A stretch of DNA of 64,000 bases, taken from contig JBGSQB010000150.1 in assembly GCA_041738285.1 (NCBI GenBank), positions 62,001-126,000 on the forward strand, read 5' to 3'. The translations under genes and the position numbers were made by a program. The stretch's first letter is position 1. Each line of letters begins with the position of its first letter. Source of the stretch: SZUA-521 sp041738285. GTDB taxonomy: Bacteria; Pseudomonadota; Gammaproteobacteria; Pseudomonadales; Azotimanducaceae. Shown here piece by piece: positions 26,359 through 34,961 of the stretch. A model generated the notes under the pieces. The model was not told the origin of the DNA. It saw nothing but the letters and a program-made list of their open reading frames with translations, and made no database searches.

Positions 26359-27435
26359 ATGAGTGATGAAGTGAGTACGCACGCCGCCAGCCGTGCGCTG
26401 CTGGTCACGGCAGCATTCGTGATCGTAGTCGCCGGCATCAAGGCCGCAGAAGCAATCATGGTGCCGTTTTTGCTTGCGGCATTCATTGCCGTAGTTGCCG
26501 GCACGCCGGTGCATTGGCTCGAATCTCGCCGCTGCCCCGTGGCGTTGGCCATCACCCTGGTGATGGCAATCATTGTGCTCGTGCTGATGGCGATTGGACT
26601 GCTGATCCGAAATTCGGTCGACGAATTCCTGCAGGCACTGCCGTTCTATCAGGAACGCCTCGCCGAGATCACCATCGGCGCAGTGGCTTTCGTGCAGGAT
26701 CTCGGACTGGAAGTGAACGGCGACATGTTGTTCACGACCTTCGACCCCGCCACCGCGCTGCAGATGGTTGGAACCACCTTGCGGGGCCTTGGCGCCGCGT
26801 TGTCGAACGGTTTTCTGATACTGCTGACCGTCATTTTCATTCTTGCCGAAGCATCGACTTTCCCCAGCAAGCTGCGCCGGATGTTCGACGACCCGGAACG
26901 CGACCTGTCCGCGTTCGCGCACTTTGCCGAAAACGTGAATCGCTACATGGCCATCAAGACTACCGTCAGCGCCGCCACCGGAGTCGTCATCGGTATCGCG
27001 CTCGGGCTGCTTGGCGTTGACTTCGCCATCCTCTGGGGGCTGATCGCGTTCATGCTGAACTACGTGCCGAACATCGGATCGATCATCGCCGCCGTCCCTG
27101 CCGTGCTACTCGCATTGGTTCAACTCGGACCGGTGCCAGCGGCGATTGCGGCCGCCATGTACGTCGCGGTCAACTTGGTCATGGGCAACGTCGTCGAACC
27201 TCGCTATATGGGTCGCGGGCTGGGGCTGTCGACACTGGTGATCTTCGTTTCCCTCGTGTTCTGGGGTTGGGTGCTGGGCCCCGTCGGAATGCTGTTGTCC
27301 GTGCCGCTCACCATGACCGCCAAAATCGCCCTGGCGACGCATCCGACAACGGCGTGGGTGGCACATCTGCTCGGTCCCGGTGACTCTTCCGGACCACCCG
27401 CAGCACCGCCTGCCAGCGCAGCGTCAGCAACGTGA
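26359..27435 (+). CDS. AI-2E family (TqsA/PerM-like) transporter
   Basis: 358 residues, about seven hydrophobic segments: a pair at 13-45 (VIVVAGIKAAEAIMVPFLL), a soluble region around 80-135, then FLNYVPNIG-like motif MLNYVPNIGSIIAAVPAVLL (230-250). This is the AI-2E/UPF0118 family, whose members export AI-2 or exchange ions. The substrate is not indicated. The final codons overlap hisC by GTGA, so the unit is nitrilase-AI2E-hisC. Confidence 0.88.
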   Translation: MSDEVSTHAASRALLVTAAFVIVVAGIKAAEAIMVPFLLAAFIAVVAGTPVHWLESRRCPVALAITLVMAIIVLVLMAIGLLIRNSVDEFLQALPFYQERLAEITIGAVAFVQDLGLEVNGDMLFTTFDPATALQMVGTTLRGLGAALSNGFLILLTVIFILAEASTFPSKLRRMFDDPERDLSAFAHFAENVNRYMAIKTTVSAATGVVIGIALGLLGVDFAILWGLIAFMLNYVPNIGSIIAAVPAVLLALVQLGPVPAAIAAAMYVAVNLVMGNVVEPRYMGRGLGLSTLVIFVSLVFWGWVLGPVGMLLSVPLTMTAKIALATHPTTAWVAHLLGPGDSSGPPAAPPASAASAT

Positions 27436-28514
27436 GTTACGAGCGTCCGCGCATACGCGCGATGCGCGGCTACACCTCGGGTGAACAGCCGCAGCGCGCC
27501 GACGCCATCAAGCTCAACACCAATGAGAACCCATACCCGCCATCCCCGCGTGTTGCGGAGGCGCTGACCACCTTCGACGTCGCGACGTTGCGCCGCTATC
27601 CCCAGCCGACCGCCGATGCGTTCCGCGACGTCGTCGCGGCTAAACTCGGTCTCGGTCGCGGCCAGATCCTCGCCACCAACGGCGGCGATGAGCTGCTCAG
27701 GCTCGCCTTCACCACGTTTCTCGATGCTGGCGATACGTACGGCACAACCAATCCGAGCTACTCGCTCTACCCGGTGCTGGCGGCGATTCAGGGCTGCCGC
27801 GAGTTCACCGTCGATCTCAATCGAGACTGGATGATGCCCGCCGACATCGCACGTCGGTTCAACGACGCCGGTGCGCGGATGATCTGCATCGTCAATCCAC
27901 ATGCACCGAGCGGTGCCCTCACTCGACGCGACGCGCTCGCAGCGATTGCCCGCGACTTCAAGGGTGTCGTGCTGATCGACGAGGCATACATCGACTTCGT
28001 GGATCCGAAACTCGCGCACAGTACCGTCGATCTGGTCCGCGAGTTCGACAACGTCCTGCTGCTGCGCAGCTTGAGCAAGGGATACTCGCTCGCCGGACTG
28101 CGCCTGGGTTTCGCAATCGCGTCGGCATCACTGATCGAACCGATGCTGAGCAAGACGCGTGACAGCTACAACGTCGATGCGATCGCACAGCGACTGGGGT
28201 GCGCTGCATTCAGTGATACGCCATACGCAAGCAACACCTGGGCAATGGTGCGACAGGAACGCATGCGTTTGTCTTCCGCTCTTCGCGATCGAGGCTTCGA
28301 GCACCCCAACTCGCAAACCAACTTCCTGCTGACAACGCCGCCCTTGTCGGGACCGCCCGCTCACTCGATTCACGCCGCGCTCAAGGAGCGCGGCATCCTG
28401 GTGCGGCACTTCGACATCCCACGGCTGGCGGATAAGCTGCGCATCACCATCGGCGATCCGGCGCAGAACACTGCGCTGTTGCGCGCGTTCGACGAATTGA
28501 TCGGCCACATCTAG
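27432..28514 (+). CDS. hisC: Histidinol-phosphate aminotransferase
   Basis: PLP enzyme of histidine synthesis converting imidazole acetol phosphate to histidinol phosphate. 360 residues. Seen: KLNTNENPYPPSP (about 27-39), the PLP Lys216 in SLSKGYSLAGLRLGFA, and conserved IVNPHAPSG and LIDEAYIDF. The GTG start overlaps the transporter stop. Other histidine genes are absent, so this may be a second copy or the local paralogue HisC2. Confidence 0.88.
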   Translation: MSYERPRIRAMRGYTSGEQPQRADAIKLNTNENPYPPSPRVAEALTTFDVATLRRYPQPTADAFRDVVAAKLGLGRGQILATNGGDELLRLAFTTFLDAGDTYGTTNPSYSLYPVLAAIQGCREFTVDLNRDWMMPADIARRFNDAGARMICIVNPHAPSGALTRRDALAAIARDFKGVVLIDEAYIDFVDPKLAHSTVDLVREFDNVLLLRSLSKGYSLAGLRLGFAIASASLIEPMLSKTRDSYNVDAIAQRLGCAAFSDTPYASNTWAMVRQERMRLSSALRDRGFEHPNSQTNFLLTTPPLSGPPAHSIHAALKERGILVRHFDIPRLADKLRITIGDPAQNTALLRAFDELIGHI

Positions 28515-28565
28515 GGAAGCTCAGAATTGGTAGGAACTTACGGGACACGACACTAGGAGACGTCC

Positions 28566-29027
28566 ATGCCGCATACACTACAGCGCGCCTCGGACATCGC
28601 GCGTCGACCCGAAGTCCGGCATCAACATCAGTTCAACGACAACGCCATCAGAATGACTCGCACCCTGTCGACGCTGGCGGGGCTGACCCGTCTGGGCGTG
28701 CACCTGGTGCGGCTCGAGAGCGGGCGCGACAGCACCCAGTTCCACTTCCATGACGCGACCGAAGAGTTCGTCTACATACTGAGCGGACGCGGAGTCGCGC
28801 AGATCGGCGACGAAAGCCACGATGTCGGGGCGGGTGACTTCATGGGCTTTACCGCACCGTCCCCACCGCATGGCATGCACAACCCCTATCAAGAAGACCT
28901 CGTTTATCTCGTAGCCGGAGAGCACAAGTCGAACGACGTGGTGCACTACCCAAAGATCCGCCGCACCATGATCAAGGCCGAAGGCGAGCGACTCTGGGCG
29001 GATTGGGACCACTTGCACGAGTTATGA
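28566..29027 (+). CDS. Cupin-domain protein
   Basis: 153 residues with one double-stranded beta-helix domain: motif 1 HFHDATEEFVYILSGRG (about 60-76) with candidate metal ligands His60, His62 and Glu66, and motif 2 GDFMGFTAPSPPHGMHN with His102. The metal site appears intact; the substrate is unknown. AGGAG sits about 6 bases before the ATG. Its stop overlaps the start of the APH-like kinase (ATGA), indicating joint expression. Confidence 0.82.
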   Translation: MPHTLQRASDIARRPEVRHQHQFNDNAIRMTRTLSTLAGLTRLGVHLVRLESGRDSTQFHFHDATEEFVYILSGRGVAQIGDESHDVGAGDFMGFTAPSPPHGMHNPYQEDLVYLVAGEHKSNDVVHYPKIRRTMIKAEGERLWADWDHLHEL

Positions 29028-30061
29028 GCGAAATCGCCGGCATCGACACCTGGGTTCGAGAGCGACTCATTGCGATTGGAGAGCGTGTCGAGTCGATCGG
29101 CGATCCCATCGCTGGCACCCGCGCGGACCGTCACTTGATTCAGACCGATCGTCGCCGACTCGTGCTCAAGCGGTTCCCCCGAGCGGACGAGTTCGCAATT
29201 CGCGAGTGTCGCAGCTACACCCTCCTGTCGCAACGCGCGCCCGCCATCGTCCCGCCTGTCGTCGCGATCGACGAAAGAGCGCGGTGCATTCTGTTGCAGC
29301 ACATCGAGGGCGATGATTTGTTCGGTGCACTTGCCGCAAACGACCCGCTCAACATCATGCGGGCGCTCGGTGAGTCCATCGCGCAATTGATGCTGGCAAC
29401 GAGCACTGCAGAGCCGATCGATCAAACTGCAGTCGAGGAGCGGCGCTCACTCATGATCAACATCGGAAAACTCCACAGTGACTTGGCTGCAGCGGGGCTG
29501 CACATCGGGGAGGCGGCGACGCAGTCGATGATCGCAATCGCTGCCGCTGCGGAAGCCGCACCGCTTGCACTGACACAAGGTGACCCTGCGCCGAGCAACA
29601 TCCTGTTTTCACCGGGCGCGCGCTTCATCGACTTCGAGTACGGAGCGACCCGCCACGCATTGTTCGACCTCGCGCAGTGGTACATGCGGTGTCCCCTGCC
29701 ACAGGCGTGGTTCGACGTGCTCACGTCGTCAGTTTGGGCGGTCGTCGTCGGTCGCAGTGACTTTGTTTCGCGCGCGCAGTTCGACACACAGCTGAGGAGA
29801 ATGTGCCAGCACGCTGGCGTCTACATGCTCACCTGGTTACCTCTTTCCGCCGCGCTGCAGCAGGACCGGCCATGGGTCGGTAGCTGGTCCGTTCGACGCG
29901 CACTTCTGTGCACACTCGCGCGGCTGGTGTCGGTCACCGATGCCGAAGATCCGCTGCGCCTCACATTCGAGGATCTCGAGCGCTCACTGCACCTGCAATG
30001 GACCGACGTCGGCGACTGCCACATCGACTGGAACGCTCTGATTCAGTCGAGCCGCCCGTAG
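29024..30061 (+). CDS. Aminoglycoside phosphotransferase-family kinase
   Basis: 345 residues with the APH/choline-kinase fold. LTQGDPAPSNILF (about 183-195) gives catalytic Asp187, although the usual HGD reads QGD. IDFEYG gives the metal-binding Asp203. The N-lobe Lys may be Lys49 (LVLKRF). Such proteins phosphorylate small hydroxyl compounds; a true antibiotic role is unlikely in this setting. Coupled to the cupin gene, so a shared small-molecule substrate is inferred. The 3' end overlaps the convergent ABC-F gene by 19 bases. Confidence 0.8.
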   Translation: MSEIAGIDTWVRERLIAIGERVESIGDPIAGTRADRHLIQTDRRRLVLKRFPRADEFAIRECRSYTLLSQRAPAIVPPVVAIDERARCILLQHIEGDDLFGALAANDPLNIMRALGESIAQLMLATSTAEPIDQTAVEERRSLMINIGKLHSDLAAAGLHIGEAATQSMIAIAAAAEAAPLALTQGDPAPSNILFSPGARFIDFEYGATRHALFDLAQWYMRCPLPQAWFDVLTSSVWAVVVGRSDFVSRAQFDTQLRRMCQHAGVYMLTWLPLSAALQQDRPWVGSWSVRRALLCTLARLVSVTDAEDPLRLTFEDLERSLHLQWTDVGDCHIDWNALIQSSRP

Positions 30062-31740
30062 AGTGTGGCGATTTCCTTGCGCCATGCTGCCTGCATGGCG
30101 GGCTTCTGAAACTTCGGTTTACGCGCCAAATCGGCCGCAAGCAACGCCTCGAGATCGATGATTCGCGCAAGCGGATCGTCCGACCGCGACTGGATGCTGA
30201 CGGCACCGGATTCGGTCGGCCGTGGGCGATGTGGCGTCGCCGACTCATAAAACCCGCTGGGCTCACCGATCTCGACGAGTCCACCGCTTCCGGCAAGTAG
30301 AAAGCGCTGCGCGACCGCGTCGATGAAGTGCCGGTCGTGCGACGTGATCAACACGGCCGCGTTGCTCGCGAGCAACTGCTGCTCGAGCTCAATACGACCC
30401 TGCATGTCGATGTGATTGGTTGGCTCGTCGAGGACGAGAAAGTTCGGCCGATTCAGTGACAGGAGCACGAACAGCACGCGTGCGCGTTCGCCACCGGACA
30501 GCACCGCCATCGACTTGCCGTGGTCGCGATACGCGAATCCCGCTGCGATGAGCCTGGAACGCACGACGGCGTCACCCACGGGCGCACGTTCAACCAGGAA
30601 CTCCGCAATGGTCGACTCGGACGCCGCCTCGTCGAGTTCCTGATCGTAGTAACCAAGTGCAGTCTGCTCACTGACACGAATGCCGGCAATCGCAGCGCCG
30701 CGGCACGCGCGCGTCAGCATGCGAATGAGTGACGTCTTGCCCGCACCATTGGTACCGAGCAACGCCACACGTTCCCCGGGACGGATCAACAGGTGTTCGA
30801 CTTCGAACAGCGCAGGTCCCGGCAGACCGCCCGGCGTCACCGTGAGACCTTCGAGTCGAACCACCTCTTTGCTGCGACTTACCGATAGATCAACCTGCAA
30901 CTCCAGCGCCGACCCCTGGCTCACGAATGTGCGCTGAGACTCGAGGCGCTTGATGCGTTTTTCCATGCTCTTGGCGCGTTTGGCAAGCGGCTCGTTGTCG
31001 TACACCTTGCCCCACATGGCCAAGCGCCTGGCGCTCGCCTTCAGCGAATCGATTCGCTGTTCCTCCGTTGCACGGGCGCGTGCCGCTGCTTCGTCTTGCA
31101 GCCTCAGATCCTCCATCGCCCCGCTGCACGATGTGTCGAACCGGTACAAGCGCGCATCGCGCAGAATGGCGCTCGCCCGCGTCACCGCATCGAGGAATGC
31201 ACGATCGTGTGACACGAGTACGAATGCCCCGGCAAACGTAGTGAGGTAACGCTCGAAGACGCGCAGCGTCGCGAGATCCAGGTGATTGGTCGGCTCATCG
31301 AGCAGCAGCAGATCCGGCTGACCAACCACGGCGCGCGCAAACATGAGCCTGTTCTGTTGCCCACCGGAAAGCGCGCCAGCGGGCATGTCGAACTCATCGG
31401 ACTCGAACCCGAGGTCACCGAGCAGCGATTCAGCCTGCCATCTGGGAACGTCCCGCGCAGCGCTGCCGCGAACGATCGCATCGACCAGCGAGTCCTGCGC
31501 AACGACATCGGGAAGGAACTGTTCGACCCGGCCTATGCGGGCACCACGCGCGCGCATGAACTCACCTTCGTCAGCCGAGCGGACGCCATGCATGAGATCC
31601 AGCAGCGTCGATTTACCACTACCGTTGTGACCGATGAGACCCAAGCGGTCGCCCTCAGCGATCGTCAAGTCGATTCGATCGAACAGGATCTTGTCGCCCG
31701 CGCGATGTGTGACCTTGAGCATTTGCAGCAGCGTCGCCAT
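30043..31740 (-). CDS. ABC-F family ATPase (duplicated nucleotide-binding domains)
   Basis: 565 residues, soluble, no membrane segments. Two ABC domains: the first with GHNGSGKSTLLDLM and LSGGQQNRLMFARA, the second with GTNGAGKTSLIRML and LSGGERARVLFVLL, joined by a charged interdomain linker (about residues 230-275). ABC-F proteins act on the ribosome to relieve stalls; this one is of the Uup/YheS-like size but the subgroup is not certain. The start ATG is chosen over a TTG three codons earlier. Confidence 0.88.
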   Translation of the reverse strand: MATLLQMLKVTHRAGDKILFDRIDLTIAEGDRLGLIGHNGSGKSTLLDLMHGVRSADEGEFMRARGARIGRVEQFLPDVVAQDSLVDAIVRGSAARDVPRWQAESLLGDLGFESDEFDMPAGALSGGQQNRLMFARAVVGQPDLLLLDEPTNHLDLATLRVFERYLTTFAGAFVLVSHDRAFLDAVTRASAILRDARLYRFDTSCSGAMEDLRLQDEAAARARATEEQRIDSLKASARRLAMWGKVYDNEPLAKRAKSMEKRIKRLESQRTFVSQGSALELQVDLSVSRSKEVVRLEGLTVTPGGLPGPALFEVEHLLIRPGERVALLGTNGAGKTSLIRMLTRACRGAAIAGIRVSEQTALGYYDQELDEAASESTIAEFLVERAPVGDAVVRSRLIAAGFAYRDHGKSMAVLSGGERARVLFVLLSLNRPNFLVLDEPTNHIDMQGRIELEQQLLASNAAVLITSHDRHFIDAVAQRFLLAGSGGLVEIGEPSGFYESATPHRPRPTESGAVSIQSRSDDPLARIIDLEALLAADLARKPKFQKPAMQAAWRKEIATLYGRLD

Positions 31741-31782
31741 GCTTGCCAAGTTATCCCGAGCAACCGCGGTGCCTCAACTGAC

Positions 31783-32544
31783 ATGTTTCCACTACGTGAC
31801 GAAAATCCTCGCGCCTACCCGCCTATCGCGACGGTTGCGATCATCGCGATCAACGTCTTCGCCTGGGCGATGGTTCAGGGTTTCGGCAACGAATCGATGC
31901 TCGCTGCGTCGATTTGTAACTACGGTCTGATTCCGGCCGACGTGCTCGGCACGCTGCCGGCGGGCTCGAGCTTCCCGGTGTCTCAGGAACTCTCCTGCGT
32001 GCTCGACGGCAGCGGCGGCTACACGTCGATCGTCACATCCATGTTCATGCACGGTGGTTGGTTCCACATCGTCGGCAACCTGTGGTTCTTGTGGATCTTC
32101 GGCGACAACGTCGAAGACGCGATGGGCCCGGGGCGATTCCTCGCGTTCTACCTCCTGTGCGGGTTCGGCGCCGCCGCCGCACAAATGCTCACCGACACAT
32201 CGAGCCTCGTGCCCATGGTGGGTGCATCCGGCGCGATCGGCGGTGTGATGGGTGCCTATGCGCTGCTGTACCCGCGTGCGCACATTCACACGTTCATTTT
32301 TCTGGGCTTTTACATGACGACGATCGCAGTGCCTGCGCTGTTCATGCTGGGGTATTGGTTCGTCCTGCAACTGCTCGGTGGGCTGCCCGCGCTGAACAGC
32401 GAAGGCGGCGGCGTTGCATTCTGGGCCCACATTGGGGGCTTTCTTGCCGGTGTGGCACTCGTGCATGCCTTCGTCAATCCGAACCGCCTGGCCCAGCATC
32501 GTTCGCAGGCGCCGCGCCAGTCATCCCGACATCGCTGGCTATGA
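31783..32544 (+). CDS. Rhomboid-family intramembrane serine protease
   Basis: 253 residues, about six membrane segments. Catalytic Ser149 in VGASGAIGGVMG and His216 in FWAHIGGFLAG; HIVGNLWFLWIFGDNVED (95-112) is a conserved loop/TM2 motif with Asn99. It cleaves membrane proteins within the bilayer; the substrate is unknown. An upstream in-frame extension of 167 codons runs antisense to the ABC-F gene and is not used. It ends against a strong palindrome shared with the convergent sugar dehydrogenase gene. Confidence 0.9.
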   Translation: MFPLRDENPRAYPPIATVAIIAINVFAWAMVQGFGNESMLAASICNYGLIPADVLGTLPAGSSFPVSQELSCVLDGSGGYTSIVTSMFMHGGWFHIVGNLWFLWIFGDNVEDAMGPGRFLAFYLLCGFGAAAAQMLTDTSSLVPMVGASGAIGGVMGAYALLYPRAHIHTFIFLGFYMTTIAVPALFMLGYWFVLQLLGGLPALNSEGGGVAFWAHIGGFLAGVALVHAFVNPNRLAQHRSQAPRQSSRHRWL

Positions 32545-32557
32545 AGTTGTTGCCAAG

Positions 32558-32637
32558 GTCATCGAAGCTGTTGTGGGAGTGGGCTTGCCCGCGAATCTGT
32601 TCGCGCCCAAGGGCGCTCCCACAACAGCTTCGATGAC
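32558..32637. repeat. 80-base REPIN-like palindrome / candidate bidirectional terminator
   Basis: Arms 32558-32579 and 32616-32637 are a perfect 22-bp inverted repeat (GTCATCGAAGCT onward to GTGGGAG). Inside, the centre continues to pair (GCGAA / TTCGC, loop TCTG at 32596-32599) apart from two 2-base mismatches, each lying within a small hairpin of its own (GGGCTTGCCC and GCCCAAGGGC). It lies exactly between the convergent rhomboid and sugar dehydrogenase genes. It shares the GTGGGAG...GCGAA head with 14606-14628. Confidence 0.85.
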
Positions 32638-32652
32638 TTTTGCGACACCCTC

Positions 32653-34863
32653 CTATAGCGCGTCGATCCAGGCACCGACCAGGTCAACGCCCTGATCATC
32701 GATGCGGTGGCTCGCGAGCGGTGGCATCCGATTGCCGTCGAGCGCGCGCATGCGCTGCCACAGCACGCTGGTCTCTTTGCTGCCGGCATCGATGATGCGC
32801 GCGCCGCCGATACCCAGATCGCCACGCTGCGGTACCGCACCGATTGCACCCATCGCCCCATTGGCGGCGTCGAATCGCAGATCCATCGCTACGCCGGTAC
32901 CGCCATTGGGCTGATGGCATTGGGCGCAATTGACTTCAAGATAGGTTCTCGCACGCGTCTGCACTGAAACAAGCACGTCATCGAGGTCCGAGTACGCCTG
33001 ATACTGCGAGGCCGCGCCAATGGCGCTGGAGAAGAGGGCGATGTGATCGTAGGTGCGCAGTTGATTGTCGATGGCGAGCGGGAATTCGAAATCGCGGTTG
33101 AGCTGGCGTGTGCGAGCCCCAAGGGCCGAGCCTGCTGCGCCGGTGTGACACGCAAGGCAATCGGTGCGGCTCGGATAATCGTATACCTGCTGAACCGGTG
33201 AACCACCGGGTACTGCGATGGTAAGTAGCTCCGACTCGCGCGCGGTGAGCAGATCTGCATCGTCCTCGCCCGCATTCCAGCGATACGTGAAGCCGAACCA
33301 TTCGGAGGTGCCGCGCACGAGCACGCGCGTCTCCAAGCGCCGCGCCGAACTCCGATTGCCCTGAGTCATCTCCATCTCGAAGTGCTTGACGAACACCGTG
33401 CCAATCGGAAACGTCCATGCGCCGGTGGCACTGAACGTGATGCGCGCGCCCGCCGGAACCATGAGCCAGCGACGCTTGAGCGCGCCATCGGACCAGAACG
33501 GTACCTTGAGGTCATATTCGATGAGGCCCGATGCGGGCGTCAGGCTCGCCAGGTCCGTGAACAGTCCGGTAGCCGACAGGAGCGCCGGCACGCTGCCGCC
33601 ACCACCGGATTCAACGAACTCGAAAACGCTGCCAGCCTGGCTCGTGACGTACAGTTCCCCCGCACCCGACTCACCGAACGACGTGGGATTGGCCACGTTG
33701 TCGAGCAACGTGTTGGCGGTCACCTGGCTGCCATCCCAGGTCGCCGCCCAGACGCTGCCCGAGCCGTAGTCGCCGTACACATAGCGCCCGAACAACGACG
33801 CGAATCGGTTGCCGCGATAGCGGTAGCCGCCGATCACGGTGGTGCCTACGGAGCGGGGGTAGTCGAGCACCGGTGGCGAGTGCACGGTGTTGGCGGCTAG
33901 CGCCATGCCGCCGGAAAGCGCGAGATTGCCCTCGAACGCGTTCCAGCCGTAGTTGCCTCCCGCTGTGACCCGGTCGATCTCTTCGCGGGCACTCTGGCCG
34001 ACATCTCCGAGCCAAAGCTCGCCGTTCTGTCGATCAAACGAAAACCGATAGGGGTTGCGCAAACCCAATGCCCAGATTTCAGCGCGCGCACCCAAGCGCG
34101 CAACAAAGGGATTGTCGGGCGGCACGTCGTAGGCGTCGTTCGGATTCTGCGGATGCACATCGATGCGAAGCAGCGCACCGAGCAGAGTGCCGAGGTTCTG
34201 GCCGTTACCGAACTGATCATTGGCGCCACCGCCATCGCCGAAAGCGACGTACAGAAAGCCATCGGCGCCAAATGCGAGCATGCCGCCGTTGTGATTGGAG
34301 GCCGGCTGCGCCACTTCGAGGATGATCTTTTCGCTGGCAAGTGCGGCTGCATCGGTGCCGGCATCCCAGGTGAATCGTGAGACCACCGACCGGCGCGGTC
34401 CGCTCCGCGAATAGTGCACGTAGACGTACCGGTTCGATGTGAAGGCCGGATCGAAGGCGAGACCGAGCAAGCCCTCTTCACCGCCGAACTGCACCAGCGT
34501 GGAAACGTTCAGGATCAAACGACGCTGTGGGTTTGTCACGCCTGGCGACGGCGTGAACGCGTAGACACGCCCGCCCTGCTCGACGACCACGAGTCGGGAT
34601 TCCCCCGGCACGCCTGCAATGAAGATGGGCGTCGCGAACGCGAGATTGGGAAACGCATTCACCAGCGCGAAGACACCGGTTTGGGGTGCCTGAGTCGGCA
34701 GGTTGACCATCGCAGCCGCTGGCCGTGTGTCGAGACCGAAGGGCGCGGTCGCCACCGGGGGTGGTGGCGGCAAAGGGGCTGGTGCGGCACCACCATCGCC
34801 ACCTCCGCCGCCTCCGCAGGCAGCCATCAGGCCCAGCAGCACCGCCGCCACGATCGCTTTCAT
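32653..34863 (-). CDS. PQQ-dependent sugar dehydrogenase-like lipoprotein fused to cytochrome c
   Basis: 736 residues. The N-terminus MKAIVAAVLLGLMAAC is a lipoprotein signal (Cys16), followed by a glycine/proline linker. Residues about 60-430 form a soluble glucose/sorbosone dehydrogenase beta-propeller (GEEGLLGLAFDPAF, NHNGGMLAFGADGFLYVAFG, GNYGWNAFEG). The C-terminal part has two CxxCH haem-attachment motifs, CLACH at 569-573 and CAQCH at 646-650, with a candidate Met ligand near 713. It would oxidise a sugar or alcohol and pass electrons internally to haem. ATG 34863 is chosen because it gives a clean signal peptide. Confidence 0.88.
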   Translation of the reverse strand: MKAIVAAVLLGLMAACGGGGGGDGGAAPAPLPPPPPVATAPFGLDTRPAAAMVNLPTQAPQTGVFALVNAFPNLAFATPIFIAGVPGESRLVVVEQGGRVYAFTPSPGVTNPQRRLILNVSTLVQFGGEEGLLGLAFDPAFTSNRYVYVHYSRSGPRRSVVSRFTWDAGTDAAALASEKIILEVAQPASNHNGGMLAFGADGFLYVAFGDGGGANDQFGNGQNLGTLLGALLRIDVHPQNPNDAYDVPPDNPFVARLGARAEIWALGLRNPYRFSFDRQNGELWLGDVGQSAREEIDRVTAGGNYGWNAFEGNLALSGGMALAANTVHSPPVLDYPRSVGTTVIGGYRYRGNRFASLFGRYVYGDYGSGSVWAATWDGSQVTANTLLDNVANPTSFGESGAGELYVTSQAGSVFEFVESGGGGSVPALLSATGLFTDLASLTPASGLIEYDLKVPFWSDGALKRRWLMVPAGARITFSATGAWTFPIGTVFVKHFEMEMTQGNRSSARRLETRVLVRGTSEWFGFTYRWNAGEDDADLLTARESELLTIAVPGGSPVQQVYDYPSRTDCLACHTGAAGSALGARTRQLNRDFEFPLAIDNQLRTYDHIALFSSAIGAASQYQAYSDLDDVLVSVQTRARTYLEVNCAQCHQPNGGTGVAMDLRFDAANGAMGAIGAVPQRGDLGIGGARIIDAGSKETSVLWQRMRALDGNRMPPLASHRIDDQGVDLVGAWIDAL

Positions 34864-34961
34864 GCGCAAACCTTGATGCCGCCTGCCGATTCGGTCAACC
34901 TGCATGCGCAATGCGCCGCCGATGTGCGGACGCCATCACAAAATCGAACAGGGGGAGTCCG

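Noticed and set aside
29024..30061. APH-like gene considered as an antibiotic resistance determinant
   Set aside because: Catalytic HGD is QGD, and the gene sits in an ordinary operon with a cupin; no mobile element or resistance neighbours.
31282..31782. 167-codon extension of the rhomboid protease
   Set aside because: It is antisense to the first part of the ABC-F gene, and the family begins at ATG 31783.
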